Part shown: piece after piece, positions 51,748-60,659 of the stretch | Numbering within the stretch: position 1 is the first letter of the stretch | How the letters are laid out: every line of letters begins with the position of its first letter | Position numbers and translations under genes: made by a program | The notes under the pieces: model-generated | The model's input: the letters and a program-made list of their open reading frames with translations, nothing else | Told to the model about the DNA's origin: nothing | Database searches by the model: none | NCBI RefSeq assembly: GCF_001482285.1 | Contig: NZ_LOEP01000016.1 | Coordinates: 62,001 to 126,000, forward strand | Reading direction: 5' to 3' | DNA from: Haloferax sp. Q22 | GTDB taxonomy: Archaea; Halobacteriota; Halobacteria; Halobacteriales; Haloferacaceae | DNA: 64,000 bases

Positions 51748-52179
51748 CTAGTCCCGCCGGGCGCGCCGACCCCGCCGCCCCCGCTCGGCGACGTACAGCG
51801 TGTCGCCCGGAAGCGTCTCGCGGGCGACCGGAATCGAGGGCTCGTCGTAGCCGAGCGTGGTGAACAGGAAATCGGCGTCGGCGCGGCGGGCGACCTCCGC
51901 AGCGGGCCGGTGGAGTTCGACGGGGACGTTCAGGGCGTAGACGACATCGACGTCGGCGTAGGGGCCGAGGTCGGAGGCGTCGGCGCGGGCGAACACGTCG
52001 TCGCGGACGAACGAGACGGCTTCGGGAACGGGAACGTCGTGCACGTCGACGGCGACCACGTCGACCCCGCGGTCGGCGAGGGCGGCCGCCACCGATGGCT
52101 CCCGACCAACCCCGACTTCGACCGCGCGGTCGTACCCCGACAACCGTGCGACGAGCGCGTCGCGAAGCGATTTTTTCAC
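51748..52179 (-). CDS. UPF0146 family Rossmann-like protein
   Basis: A 143-residue protein with a shortened Rossmann pattern: [17 protein letters not shown] as the nucleotide or SAM loop, then VVAVDVHD, and a strand [12 protein letters not shown]0146 is an archaeal family without known function, resembling methyltransferases that lost the C-terminal half. It begins with GTG and is divergent from the archaemetzincin gene over only 39 nt. A basic tail ([10 protein letters not shown]) is present. Confidence 0.82.
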   Translation of the reverse strand: MKKSLRDALVARLSGYDRAVEVGVGREPSVAAALADRGVDVVAVDVHDVPVPEAVSFVRDDVFARADASDLGPYADVDVVYALNVPVELHRPAAEVARRADADFLFTTLGYDEPSIPVARETLPGDTLYVAERGRRGRRARRD

Positions 52180-52218
52180 GTCGGGATATTTAAGAAGCGT
52201 CCCCGCTTAATCCCTCGC
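52180..52218. promoter_or_regulatory. Compact divergent promoter between UPF0146 and archaemetzincin
   Basis: The 39-nt gap contains ATATTTAAG (52186-52194), centred about 30 nt before the archaemetzincin ATG, and on the minus strand GGATTAAGC (52205-52213) about 30 nt before the UPF0146 GTG. Both genes would be leaderless and their promoters overlap face to face. Confidence 0.45.
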
Positions 52219-52740
52219 ATGCTCGTCGATATCGTGCCTATCGGGGATATTTCTGCGGCCGTCAAGCGGGAGGCATCCGCCGGACTCCGCTCCGTCTACG
52301 ACTGCGACGTGACCGTGCACTCGAATCAGGCGATTCCCGAGGGCGCGTTCGACCGGAGCCGAAACCAGTACCGGGCCGAGCAGTTCATCGAGCTGGCGAG
52401 CCGCATCGGCCGCGGCGAGAAGAACATCGGCATCACGGAGAAGGACCTCTACTACCGCCGCCGAAACTACGTCTTCGGCCTCGCGTACCTCAACGGCAAC
52501 GGCTCCGTCATCTCCACTTACCGACTCCAGACCTCCACCGACGGCGGCATCACGAACAAGCCCGCCGACGAAGTGCTGTCCGACCGCGTTCGCAAGGAGG
52601 TCGTCCACGAGATCGGCCACACCCTCGGCCTCGAACACTGCGACAACAACAAGTGCGTCATGTCCTTCTCGCCGACGGTCCGCGAGGTGGATGTGAAAGA
52701 AGAGAACCTCTGCGGCACCTGCAGTCGACTCGTCCACTAG
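52219..52740 (+). CDS. amzA: Archaemetzincin family zinc metalloprotease
   Basis: A 173-residue member of the archaemetzincin family. The zinc signature is HEIGHTLGLEHC: H130, E131, H134, H140, followed by the Met-turn CVMSFS (M148). Four cysteines (C141, C146, C165, C168) form the second structural zinc site found in this family. The protein has no signal peptide, so acts in the cytosol. Physiological substrates are not known. Confidence 0.93.
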   Translation: MLVDIVPIGDISAAVKREASAGLRSVYDCDVTVHSNQAIPEGAFDRSRNQYRAEQFIELASRIGRGEKNIGITEKDLYYRRRNYVFGLAYLNGNGSVISTYRLQTSTDGGITNKPADEVLSDRVRKEVVHEIGHTLGLEHCDNNKCVMSFSPTVREVDVKEENLCGTCSRLVH

Positions 52741-52822
52741 CGCTCGGGAACCGGTCTCGGTTCGGCTCGTCCCGACCCGTCTCGTCTCACCCTTTTTCTC
52801 GTCTCGGCACCTGTATTCAGGT

Positions 52823-53272
52823 ATGAACTTCGTCGTTGCAGTAGACGGCTCTGCGGCCGCAGACAGAGCGCTCGACCACGCGCTCACGATGCTCGAACCG
52901 CTGGGTGCGACGGTCACCATCGTCCACGCGGTCGAACCGCAGGTCCTCGTCGAAGGCGGCGAGGAGCCCGTGGCGGGCGTCGCCAGAACCGGCGACCGAA
53001 TCGTCGCCGAGAGCCTCGAAGACGCGGAATCACGCGCAGAACACGTCCTGCAAGCGGCCGCCGAGCGCGCCGCCGACGCGGGCGTCGAAGCGACCACGGA
53101 ACTCCTCTACGGCGACCCCGTGGAGGCGATTCCGACCTACGCCGACGAGGCGAACGCGGACGGCATCTTCGTCGGCCACCGCGGCCTCTCGAAGCGCTAC
53201 GAGGGACTGGTCGGGAGCGTCGCCAAGGAACTGGTCGAGCGGGCGTCCTGCCCCGTCACCGTCGTCCGCTGA
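52823..53272 (+). CDS. Universal stress protein (UspA) family
   Basis: A 149-residue single-domain USP. It starts MNFVVAVDGSAAADRALDHA, contains ILV-rich strands (VTIVHAVEP), GIFVGHRGLSKRY and the C-terminal GSVAKELVERASCPVTVVR. The ATP-binding G-2x-G-9x-G(S/T) pattern is partly present (GHRGLS...GSVA). It ends exactly where the rtcA gene starts, with no gap. Confidence 0.88.
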   Translation: MNFVVAVDGSAAADRALDHALTMLEPLGATVTIVHAVEPQVLVEGGEEPVAGVARTGDRIVAESLEDAESRAEHVLQAAAERAADAGVEATTELLYGDPVEAIPTYADEANADGIFVGHRGLSKRYEGLVGSVAKELVERASCPVTVVR

Positions 53273-54382
53273 ATGCGCCGACTCGACGGGCGCGACGGCG
53301 GCGGCCAACCCCTGCGAACCGCCCTCGCGCTCTCGGTCGTGACCGGCGAGCCGTTCGAGATGACGAACGTCCGCGGGAACCGCTCGACACCCGGTCTGAA
53401 GGCCCAGCACGTCGCCTGCGTCTCGGTCGCGGCGGCCGTCTCGAACGCCGACGTCGAGGGCGGCGAAGTCGGCTCCTCGACGCTCCGCTTCTCGCCCCGC
53501 GGAGTCCGAACCGACCCGGTCGAGGCGGCCGTCGGAACCGCCGGGAGCGCGACGCTCGTCTGCGAGACGCTGCTCCCCGCGGCCGTCGCTCTCGACGACC
53601 CGCTTTCGCTCACCGTCACCGGCGGCACCGACGTTCGGTGGTCGCCGCCGGCGGACTACCTCCGGTACGCGAAGCGCCCGCTGTGTTCGGCGTTCGGCGT
53701 CGAGTTCGGCGTCTCGGTGCCTCGCCGCGGCTTTTACCCGGCCGGGGGCGGCAGGCTTTCGCTCCGCATCGAGCCGGCCGAGCCGACGCCGCTGGCGCTG
53801 TCCCGCCGCGCAGAACCCGACGAACTCCGGGTCTACTCGGTCGCGAGCGACTCGCTCGCTGAGGCCACGGTAGCCGAGCGACAGGTCGAGGGCGTCCGCG
53901 ACGCGCTCGCCGATGCCGGCGTCGAACTCCCGGTCCGGTCGTCGGTCTCGTCGGTCGAGAGTGACTCGCCCGGGTCCGTCGTGGTCGTCGTCGCACGAGG
54001 CGGAGAGGACGAGAGAGGCGGCGACTGCTCCGCGTCGCTCGTCGCCGGCTTCGACGCCTACGGCGAGCGCGGTACGCCGGCCGAAACAGTTGGGTCGCGG
54101 GCGGCCGCGTCGTTCCTCGACTGGCTCCGCGGCGACGCGCCCGTGGATCGCCACATGGCCGACCAACTGCTCGTCTGGGTCGCGCTCGCCGGGGGTCGCG
54201 TGCGGATTCCCGCCGTCACGGACCACGTGCGGACGAACCTCGACGTGATTCGTGCCTTCGGCTACGACGTGACGCTCCGGGCGGGCGAAGACAGCGACCG
54301 CGGCGCGGGGTCGGGCGCTGTCGCAGGTCTGGGGGCGGGGACGGGGACGGGCGCGGTCGTCGAGTCAGACGGCGGCCGCTGA
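53273..54382 (+). CDS. rtcA: RNA 3'-terminal phosphate cyclase
   Basis: Converts RNA 3'-phosphates to 2',3'-cyclic phosphates via a covalent His-AMP. The 369 residues have the family start GRDGGGQPLRTALALSVVTG, the NVRGNRSTPGLKAQH block (32-46), the RRGFYPAGGG motif and catalytic His294 in VDRHMADQL. The C-terminus ends with a low-complexity Gly/Ala/Thr-rich tail (305-369). The ATG directly follows the USP stop (no spacer), suggesting coupled expression. Confidence 0.92.
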   Translation: MRRLDGRDGGGQPLRTALALSVVTGEPFEMTNVRGNRSTPGLKAQHVACVSVAAAVSNADVEGGEVGSSTLRFSPRGVRTDPVEAAVGTAGSATLVCETLLPAAVALDDPLSLTVTGGTDVRWSPPADYLRYAKRPLCSAFGVEFGVSVPRRGFYPAGGGRLSLRIEPAEPTPLALSRRAEPDELRVYSVASDSLAEATVAERQVEGVRDALADAGVELPVRSSVSSVESDSPGSVVVVVARGGEDERGGDCSASLVAGFDAYGERGTPAETVGSRAAASFLDWLRGDAPVDRHMADQLLVWVALAGGRVRIPAVTDHVRTNLDVIRAFGYDVTLRAGEDSDRGAGSGAVAGLGAGTGTGAVVESDGGR

Positions 54383-54406
54383 CCGGAAGGTCCGGCTTCG
54401 GCAGCC

Positions 54407-54889
54407 TCAGGGCGCGTATTTTCCGGTCAGTTGCGTCTCGGCGGTGACGTGTCCCGCGATGGCGCGCTTCAGGTCGGCTTTCGTCGCACCGGCGTCGAGG
54501 TCCAGAGCGGTGTCGAGCGCGTACAACAGGAACCGATAGGTGTGCTCGCCGTCCGGCGGGTTCGGCCCGCCGTAGCCCGTCTCGCCGTAGCTGTTAGTTC
54601 CCTCGACCGCGCCCGGGGGCGTCTCGCCCGCCTCGATGGCGTCGATGTCGGAGTCGATGTTCCAGACGAGCCAGTGGTCCCACACCTTGCCCGCGGGCTT
54701 CACCGCGTCGGGGTCGTCCATCACGAGCGCGAGCGAGACGGTTCCCGGGGGAACACCGCCGATTCGGAGTGGCGGGCTCTCGTTTTCGGTCGCGTAGCCG
54801 TGCGTGCGAGGTATCGGGCTTCCGTCGTCGAACGCCGGGCTCTGGAGGGTGAGCCCGCGACGGCGCTCGCTCGAATCGCTCGATATCAT
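54407..54889 (-). CDS. YbhB/PEBP-like (phosphatidylethanolamine-binding) protein
   Basis: A 160-residue PEBP family member. SLALVMDDPDAVKPAG, WDHWLVWNI and the GYGGPNPPDGEHTYRFLLYALD block are family landmarks around the ligand pocket. The cellular role of archaeal YbhB proteins is not known. No signal peptide is visible. It is convergent with rtcA. Confidence 0.9.
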   Translation of the reverse strand: MISSDSSERRRGLTLQSPAFDDGSPIPRTHGYATENESPPLRIGGVPPGTVSLALVMDDPDAVKPAGKVWDHWLVWNIDSDIDAIEAGETPPGAVEGTNSYGETGYGGPNPPDGEHTYRFLLYALDTALDLDAGATKADLKRAIAGHVTAETQLTGKYAP

Positions 54890-54943
54890 ACCGTCCCGTT
54901 AGGCGACCAGCGACAAAACGATTAGTTCGGGGAAACCGACGCG

Positions 54944-55861
54944 TCAGCGTCCGTGAACGACGCGAACGCCGATTCCGTCTGGGTCGGAGAGGACGAGCGA
55001 ATCGGTCGTGGCGGCCGCGGCGGTCACATCACCGTCGCCGGGCTCGACCTCGTCGAACTCGTGGCCGGCGGCGACGAGCGACCCGCGGACCGCGTCGAGC
55101 GTCTCGGCGTCGGGGACGACGATTTCGAACCATTCGATTCCGCGGCCCTCTCCGGCCGGTTCGCTCCGGTTGTTCCAACTGTTCAGGCCGACGTGGTGGT
55201 GGTACTCGCCGGCGGCGACGAACGACGCGCCGGGGTAGCCCTCGTCGCGGACGCGCATGCCGAGCGCGTCGACGTAGAAGTCCCGCGAACGGGGGACGTT
55301 CGTGACTTCGAGGTGGACGTGGCCGAGGTCGGTGCCGTCTGGCGCGCGGTCCGCGCCGGCGGCGTCGTCCGCGAGCGACCCGAGGTCGAGCGGAAGCGTG
55401 TCCATCGACACCCGGCGGTCGTCGGTCCACGGCCACTCCTCGCGCGGGCGGTCGTGGTAGACCTCGACGCCGTTGCCCTCTGGGTCGCGGAAGTACAGCG
55501 CCTCGCTGACAAGATGGTCGGACGCGCCGGAGAGGGTCGCGCCGGCGTCGCTGGCGCGGGTTCGGGCGCGGGAGAGCACGTCGCCGAGCGCGCCCCGGTC
55601 GGGCACGCGAACCGCGAGGTGGAACAGCCCGGCTTCGCGGCGGCCGCGCTCCGGGGCGCCGGGGGCTTCGTCGAGGACGACGATGGGGGTCTCACCGGCC
55701 GAGAGAATCGCTTGCGAACCGTCGCGTTCGCGCTCGACTTCGAGACCGACCACGTCGCGGTAGAACGGGACGACGCGGTCGAGCGAGCCGACGCGAAGCG
55801 CGACCCGGCCGAGATGGGCGTCGTCCGTGAGCGAACCGTCGGATGGGGAATCGTTCGTCAT
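54944..55861 (-). CDS. VOC family (CatE-like) ring-cleavage dioxygenase-like protein
   Basis: 305 residues in two VOC domains (about 15-135 and 175-300). The first reads LGRVALRVGSLDRVVPFY, FHLAVRVPDRGALGD and NGVEVYHDRPREEWPW; the second starts LGHVHLEVTNVPRSRDFY. The GVEVYxDRPREEWPW phrase is common in CatE-type catechol 2,3-dioxygenases, which use Fe2+ to open aromatic rings, though many haloarchaeal members may act on other substrates. Metal ligands H and E are visible but not verified. Confidence 0.83.
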   Translation of the reverse strand: MTNDSPSDGSLTDDAHLGRVALRVGSLDRVVPFYRDVVGLEVERERDGSQAILSAGETPIVVLDEAPGAPERGRREAGLFHLAVRVPDRGALGDVLSRARTRASDAGATLSGASDHLVSEALYFRDPEGNGVEVYHDRPREEWPWTDDRRVSMDTLPLDLGSLADDAAGADRAPDGTDLGHVHLEVTNVPRSRDFYVDALGMRVRDEGYPGASFVAAGEYHHHVGLNSWNNRSEPAGEGRGIEWFEIVVPDAETLDAVRGSLVAAGHEFDEVEPGDGDVTAAAATTDSLVLSDPDGIGVRVVHGR

Positions 55862-56000
55862 ACCTCCGTCTTCGAGCGTGACCGTGAAAACGCCCGTAGT
55901 AACATCGGGGTCACTCGTGGCGCGGCGTGTAGCCGGAGGTGTGGGAGCGAAGGACGGAGAAACTGAGGGGTGAAAACGCGAGCGAACGGGTACCGAGTCG

Positions 56001-57815
56001 CTATTCGGCGTAGTAGTACTCGCCGGCGCGCTTCTGCTCGCGGTCGAGTTGCGAGTCGGGCTTGTTGATGCGCGGGCGCTGAGTGCGCTCGTCGCGGCGG
56101 AACGTGATGTCGAGGTCCGACAGGAAGTCGTTCATGCCGTCGCGCATCTCCTGTGGTTTCGAGGCGTGGCCCTCGATGGACGGCTCGCCGTCGAACACCA
56201 TCAGGCGGTCCGCGAGCAGGTCCATCATGTAGATGTCGTGGTCGATGACCATGACCGTCGCGTCGTGGTTCTCGGCGTAGCGGCGGATGGCCGAGGTGGC
56301 CTGCACGCGCTGTTCCACGTCGAGGTGGGCAGACGGCTCGTCGAGCAGGTAGAGGTCGGCGTCCTGCGAGAGGCACGCCGCGATGGCGACCCGTTGACGC
56401 TCACCGCCGGAGAGGTCGGTGAGGTTGCGCTCCATGATTCGGTTGAGCTGGAGCGGATTCGCGATTTCGGTGTTCCAGTACGACGAACCGAACTGGTCGG
56501 TGATAGACGAGAGGAACGCGTCGACCCGCATCGGCTGGTCGATTTCGATGTACTGCGGCTTGTACGAGATGTCGAGCGCGAAGTCGAGCTCGCCAAGGTC
56601 GGGCGTCAGGTCGCCCGTGAAGAGCTGTGCGAGCGTCGACTTCCCGATACCGTTGGGACCGACGATGCCGAGCACTTCGCCGTTGTAGATGGTGCCGGCC
56701 TCGACGTCGAGGGAGAACTCGCCGTCGCCGTAGGACTTGGCGAGTTCGGGGTACTCGACGAGGGGTTCGGCCTTCGTCGTCTCGCGCGGCGCGTGTTCCT
56801 CGAAGGTGATAGCCTCCGGACGGATGCGCATGTTCTCGTTCGAGAGGTACCCTTTCAGATACTCGTTGATGCCGTTTCGGACCGACTTGGGGTCGGTGAT
56901 GACACCGTACGCCCCGGGCTCACCGTAGGCGACGTGGAGCGTGTCGGCGAGCAAGTCGAGAATTGCGAGGTCGTGTTCGACCACGAGCACCGCGCGGTCT
57001 TCTTCCTCCGCGAGTTCGCGGATGAGCCGCGCAGCGGTGACGCGCTGGCCGATGTCGAGGTACGGCGAAATCTCGTCGAGGAAGTAGAAGTCGCGGTCGC
57101 GGGCGAGCGTCGCCGCGAGGGCGACCCGCTGGAGTTCGCCGCCGGAAAGCGTCTTGATGTCGTTGTCGACGACGGGACCGATGTCGAGGCGGTCGATGTA
57201 GGAGTCGAGCGCGCCGCGCTCGTCGGTCGCCTCCAGGAGGTCGCGGGCAGAGCCGTCGAACTGCTTGGGAATCTGGTCGACGTACTGCGGCTTGCGCGCG
57301 ATGGAGACCTCGCCGTCGCGGACCCGCTCGACGTAGTTCTGGAGTTCTGTCCCGCGGAAGCGGTCGAGGACGGACTCCCACGTCGGCTCCTCGTCGTAGT
57401 TGCCGAGGTTAGGAACCATCTCGCCCGCGAGGGCGCGGACGGCCGTGGTCTTCCCGATACCGTTCGGTCCGAGGATACCCGTGACCGAGCCGGATTCGGG
57501 GACCGGAAGCCCGTACAGCGAGAAGGCGTTCTCGCCGTAGCGGTGGGTCGGCTCCTCGTCGAGCTCCGAGGGGAGATTGATGATTTCGATTGCATCGAAG
57601 GGGCACTTCTCGACGCAGATGCCGCAGGTCTCGCCGAGGCAGATCTCCTCGGAGATACGCACTTGGTCGGGACCGCCCTGCTCGGCGTCCTCGCCGCGGA
57701 GCGTGATGCACTCTTTGCCCGTTCGGTTCGGCGGACAGAAGTTCGAGCACTCGTAGCTACAGCGGTCGGGGGAACACCGGTCTAAGTCGACGACGGCGAT
57801 ACTATCGTCGGCCAT
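56001..57815 (-). CDS. abce1: ABCE1/Rli1 ribosome-recycling ATPase
   Basis: Splits post-termination ribosomes into subunits. The 604 residues begin MADDSIAVVDLDRCSPDRCS with two 4Fe-4S cluster domains (CSYECSNFCPP; CLGETCGICVEKCPFDA), followed by two ABC domains (Walker A GPNGIGKTTA and GPNGIGKSTL; signatures LSGGELQRV and LSGGERQRV; Walker B FYFLDEIS and LYLLDEPS). ATG 57815 is supported by the family start; the 252 residues upstream in the longer frame cover the next gene in a wrong frame. The EMC6-like gene lies just upstream, 2 nt away. Confidence 0.96.
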   Translation of the reverse strand: MADDSIAVVDLDRCSPDRCSYECSNFCPPNRTGKECITLRGEDAEQGGPDQVRISEEICLGETCGICVEKCPFDAIEIINLPSELDEEPTHRYGENAFSLYGLPVPESGSVTGILGPNGIGKTTAVRALAGEMVPNLGNYDEEPTWESVLDRFRGTELQNYVERVRDGEVSIARKPQYVDQIPKQFDGSARDLLEATDERGALDSYIDRLDIGPVVDNDIKTLSGGELQRVALAATLARDRDFYFLDEISPYLDIGQRVTAARLIRELAEEEDRAVLVVEHDLAILDLLADTLHVAYGEPGAYGVITDPKSVRNGINEYLKGYLSNENMRIRPEAITFEEHAPRETTKAEPLVEYPELAKSYGDGEFSLDVEAGTIYNGEVLGIVGPNGIGKSTLAQLFTGDLTPDLGELDFALDISYKPQYIEIDQPMRVDAFLSSITDQFGSSYWNTEIANPLQLNRIMERNLTDLSGGERQRVAIAACLSQDADLYLLDEPSAHLDVEQRVQATSAIRRYAENHDATVMVIDHDIYMMDLLADRLMVFDGEPSIEGHASKPQEMRDGMNDFLSDLDITFRRDERTQRPRINKPDSQLDREQKRAGEYYYAE

Positions 57816-57817
57816 CG

Positions 57818-58132
57818 TTATATCTGAACACCCGAAGTCAGGAGGATGGCGAACGTGATGAACCAGAGCGCGAAGGTCATGAACACCACGTAGATGTAGT
57901 CCTTCGCGCCGAACCCGTTGACGTCGACGCCAACGACGCGAAGCACCGGGAACTGGACGAGGACGGATGCCCCGAGGATACCCACGGCCAACTGATTGGT
58001 CGCGGCCTCGGGACTCGTCCCCACCACAGCCCCGGAGAGCACCGCGGCGGCGATGCCGGCGAGGCAGGCGAGTGTCGTGACCGTCACTCCTCGAATATGA
58101 CTGGAGAGACCGGTCTGCGTTTCCGTGGCCAT
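57818..58132 (-). CDS. EMC6-like membrane protein
   Basis: A 104-residue protein with three transmembrane segments (about 14-37, 44-60 and 78-99). VTTLACLAGIAAAVLSGAVVG and YIYVVFMTFALWFITFAIL match the pattern of EMC6, a core subunit of the ER membrane protein insertase, for which archaeal homologues are known. The stop lies 2 nt before the ABCE1 start on the same strand, so the two are probably translated from one mRNA. A TATA-like CCTTTTGAC (58158-58166 minus) precedes it by about 29 nt. Confidence 0.78.
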   Translation of the reverse strand: MATETQTGLSSHIRGVTVTTLACLAGIAAAVLSGAVVGTSPEAATNQLAVGILGASVLVQFPVLRVVGVDVNGFGAKDYIYVVFMTFALWFITFAILLTSGVQI

Positions 58133-58256
58133 GTGTTTCCCTGCGACATCCGGCGTCAAAAGGCGTTCGTTCCTGCCGCCGCCGCGCGGATAAAGCGTTG
58201 TCGGCCGGTCGCGGGCCAACAAGGTTTATGCTGGTAGCGCGTTTCGATTCGTAACG

Positions 58257-58550
58257 ATGGCTGGAACAGAAGAGGAGAGTCTCGACGACCTCCCACCGAG
58301 TGCGAAGCTTGTTTTCAAAGTGCTCGAATACAACGGTCCGCTCACCCAGAAAGGCATCGTCGAAGAGTCGATGCTCTCGGCGCGAACCGTTCGCTACGCG
58401 CTCGAACGACTGGAGGGAATCGGTATCGTCGACGAGGACGTCTACTTCGCCGACGCCCGACAGAACCTCTATCAGTTGACCGATCTCGCGCCGCAGCAGG
58501 CGCAGGCCAAAGCCGACGGCGGCAAGGAAAAGGCCTGCTGCGCCGAGTAA
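58257..58550 (+). CDS. Winged-helix DNA-binding protein
   Basis: A 97-residue wHTH protein. Residues 12-72 form the domain: PPSAKLVFKVLEYNGPLT, helix IVEESML and recognition helix SARTVRYALERLEGIGIV, then the wing. The C-terminal tail ends KEKACCAE, with a Cys pair. It is divergent from the ABCE1-EMC6 pair over 124 nt and has a TATA-like GTTTATGC at 58223-58230. Targets are unknown; autoregulation or control of the neighbour is possible. Confidence 0.85.
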   Translation: MAGTEEESLDDLPPSAKLVFKVLEYNGPLTQKGIVEESMLSARTVRYALERLEGIGIVDEDVYFADARQNLYQLTDLAPQQAQAKADGGKEKACCAE

Positions 58551-58661
58551 CCAGAACCGTCGCGGAACCACCGCACGCTTCGCAGTCGGTGTCGGAAGAG
58601 ACCTGTTGCGACGTGTCGATCCGGTCGAGCCTCGACCGACGAAAACGATTCGGCCGTTCTC

Positions 58662-60542
58662 CTAGGCCGGAACGACCGTAATCTGCTGTTTTCTATCGAT
58701 AGCGTTCTCCAGTTCCTCGGCGATGGCGCTGCCGCGCGAGACCTGAATGTCGCCGCCGCGGCCGACCGTCGCCGTGAACAGGTATTCGTCGTCCGCGCGG
58801 ACCTCGACAGTCTCGCCGACGTGGCCGTCCATCCGGACGATGACGTGCCGCGAGGTGACCTCGGGCGTCACGACGACGCCCTCACCGGCCCCGCCGCCGG
58901 AACCGGACGCGCCGGACTGTCCGCCGGCGTTCGCGCCCGCGTGCTGTCCCGACGACGAGGGCTTCTCGTCGTGGGTCCGCACGTCGATGTCGATGCCGAG
59001 ACGGTCTTCCACGTCCGAGATGCGCCCGCCGCCCTTCCCGATGACGTAGGAGATGTCGTCTTCCTCGACGTAGACGACCGCGCGGTTCTGGCCCTTCAGG
59101 TCGACGTCGACGTGGCCGCGGGCGATGGAGCGAATCTCGCGTTCGATCTCCTGTTTCGCCAGCCGGGAGACGCCGCTTTCCTTCTCCTCGCCGCCCTCGC
59201 CGAGCGGGACGGTGACGACCTGCCGGTTGAACGTGTAAATCTCGTACTCCGGCGTGCCGGTCTCGAAGTCCCGAATCTGGATGACCGGGCGGGCGAGGTC
59301 CTCCGCGAAGAGGCCCTCGGGGACCTTCACCTCGGTGCGCACGTCGTACACCGTGTGGACCTCGCCGTCTTCGATGTAGACGACGGTGTCGACGACCTGC
59401 GGAATCATGCCGAGTTCGACCCGGCCGACGAGGCGCTGGAGCGCGTCGATGGCGCGGGTGGCGTGGACGACGCCGACCATGCCGACGCCCGCCAGACGCA
59501 TGTCGGAGAACACCGAGAAGTCCTCGGTCTTTCTGACCTCGTCGTAGATGGTGTAGTCCGGGCGCACGAGGAGCAGGGAGTCGGCCGTCTTCGCCATGTC
59601 GCCGCCGAGGGCGGTGTACTGGGTGATGTCGGGACCGACCTGCAGGTCGCGCGGCTTCTCCATCGTCTTGACCGCGTAGTCGCTGTCGTTGAGGAACTCG
59701 GCGACCGCCTGCGCGAACGTGGACTTCCCGGCACCGGGCGACCCGGCGATGAGGACGCCGCGCTGGCGCTCGGCGAGTCGGTCGCGGAGTTCGTCGGCGA
59801 ACTCGTAGTCGTCGAGTTCCGTCTTGACGATGGGGCGGACGGCGGTGATTTCGATGCCGTCGGCGAACGGCGGGCGGGCGACCGCGATGCGGTAGTCGCG
59901 GAACTGGACGATGTCCATGCCCGGCTCGGAGAGTTCGACGAAACCGTCGGTGGCGGCGCGGGCGGAGTTAACGATGTCGTCGGCCCACTCCTTCATCGTC
60001 GCCTCGTCGGTCGGTTCGTCGGCGATGGGCTGGTAGTGCATCTCGCCGACCGCGCCGCGTTTGGCCTTCGGACGGGTGTCGGTCTTGAGGTGCACCGACA
60101 TCGTCTGGTCGTCGAAGAAGCGCTCGATGATGAGCCCGCCGGAGCCGCGGACCGCGGCCTCGACGTACTCGACCGAGACGCCCTTCGCCCGCGCCACTTC
60201 GGCCTGCACCACGTCGCTCGTCAGGAGCGTCGCCGACCGCTCGGTGGCGATGTCGCGGATGAGCGCGTCGATGTCGCCCTCGCCGGCACCTTTCGTCTCG
60301 CCCGAACTCGGGCGACGGCCGACGTACTTGAGGTCGATGACGCCGTCGTCGGCGAACTCGGCGAGACGCTGGAGTTCGGAGAGGCCCTCCCAGCCCGTGT
60401 CACGGCCGTCGTTGGCCTGCGATTCGAGTTCGCTGACGACCGCCTCGGGGACGAGTACGTCGGCACCCTCGTAGGTGCCGTCGTCGACTCGCTCGGACAC
60501 GCGACCGTCGATGACCGCGCTCGTGTCCGGCACTATCTTCAT
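58662..60542 (-). CDS. PINA-type ATPase: PIN, PilT-like AAA and KH domains
   Basis: 626 residues: N-terminal PIN nuclease-like domain (MKIVPDTSAVIDGRV; acidic D6 and later Glu/Asp), a central PilT/VirB11-like ATPase with Walker A AGSPGAGKSTFAQA and Walker B-like VRPDYTIYDEVRK, then a KH domain (YVIGKGGGRISDVEDRLG, about 505-530) and a Gly/Ser-rich linker before a beta C-terminus. In Sulfolobus the PINA protein forms a hexamer and moves Holliday junctions with Hjc. The start MKIVPDT is conserved. Confidence 0.9.
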   Translation of the reverse strand: MKIVPDTSAVIDGRVSERVDDGTYEGADVLVPEAVVSELESQANDGRDTGWEGLSELQRLAEFADDGVIDLKYVGRRPSSGETKGAGEGDIDALIRDIATERSATLLTSDVVQAEVARAKGVSVEYVEAAVRGSGGLIIERFFDDQTMSVHLKTDTRPKAKRGAVGEMHYQPIADEPTDEATMKEWADDIVNSARAATDGFVELSEPGMDIVQFRDYRIAVARPPFADGIEITAVRPIVKTELDDYEFADELRDRLAERQRGVLIAGSPGAGKSTFAQAVAEFLNDSDYAVKTMEKPRDLQVGPDITQYTALGGDMAKTADSLLLVRPDYTIYDEVRKTEDFSVFSDMRLAGVGMVGVVHATRAIDALQRLVGRVELGMIPQVVDTVVYIEDGEVHTVYDVRTEVKVPEGLFAEDLARPVIQIRDFETGTPEYEIYTFNRQVVTVPLGEGGEEKESGVSRLAKQEIEREIRSIARGHVDVDLKGQNRAVVYVEEDDISYVIGKGGGRISDVEDRLGIDIDVRTHDEKPSSSGQHAGANAGGQSGASGSGGGAGEGVVVTPEVTSRHVIVRMDGHVGETVEVRADDEYLFTATVGRGGDIQVSRGSAIAEELENAIDRKQQITVVPA

Positions 60543-60659
60543 GCGCGTGAGTTTGGGCGGGTGACGGATAAGGTTGTAGATAAAAGCGGTGACACCGCCG
60601 GTGGGGCGTCGGGTGGTACCGCGGCCCGCGTTCCGCGTCCCACGTTCCGCGCCCTCGAC

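Noticed and set aside
57816-58571. 252-residue N-terminal extension of ABCE1
   Set aside because: Not conserved in ABCE1, overlaps the EMC6-like gene and divergent HTH gene; the family starts at 57815.
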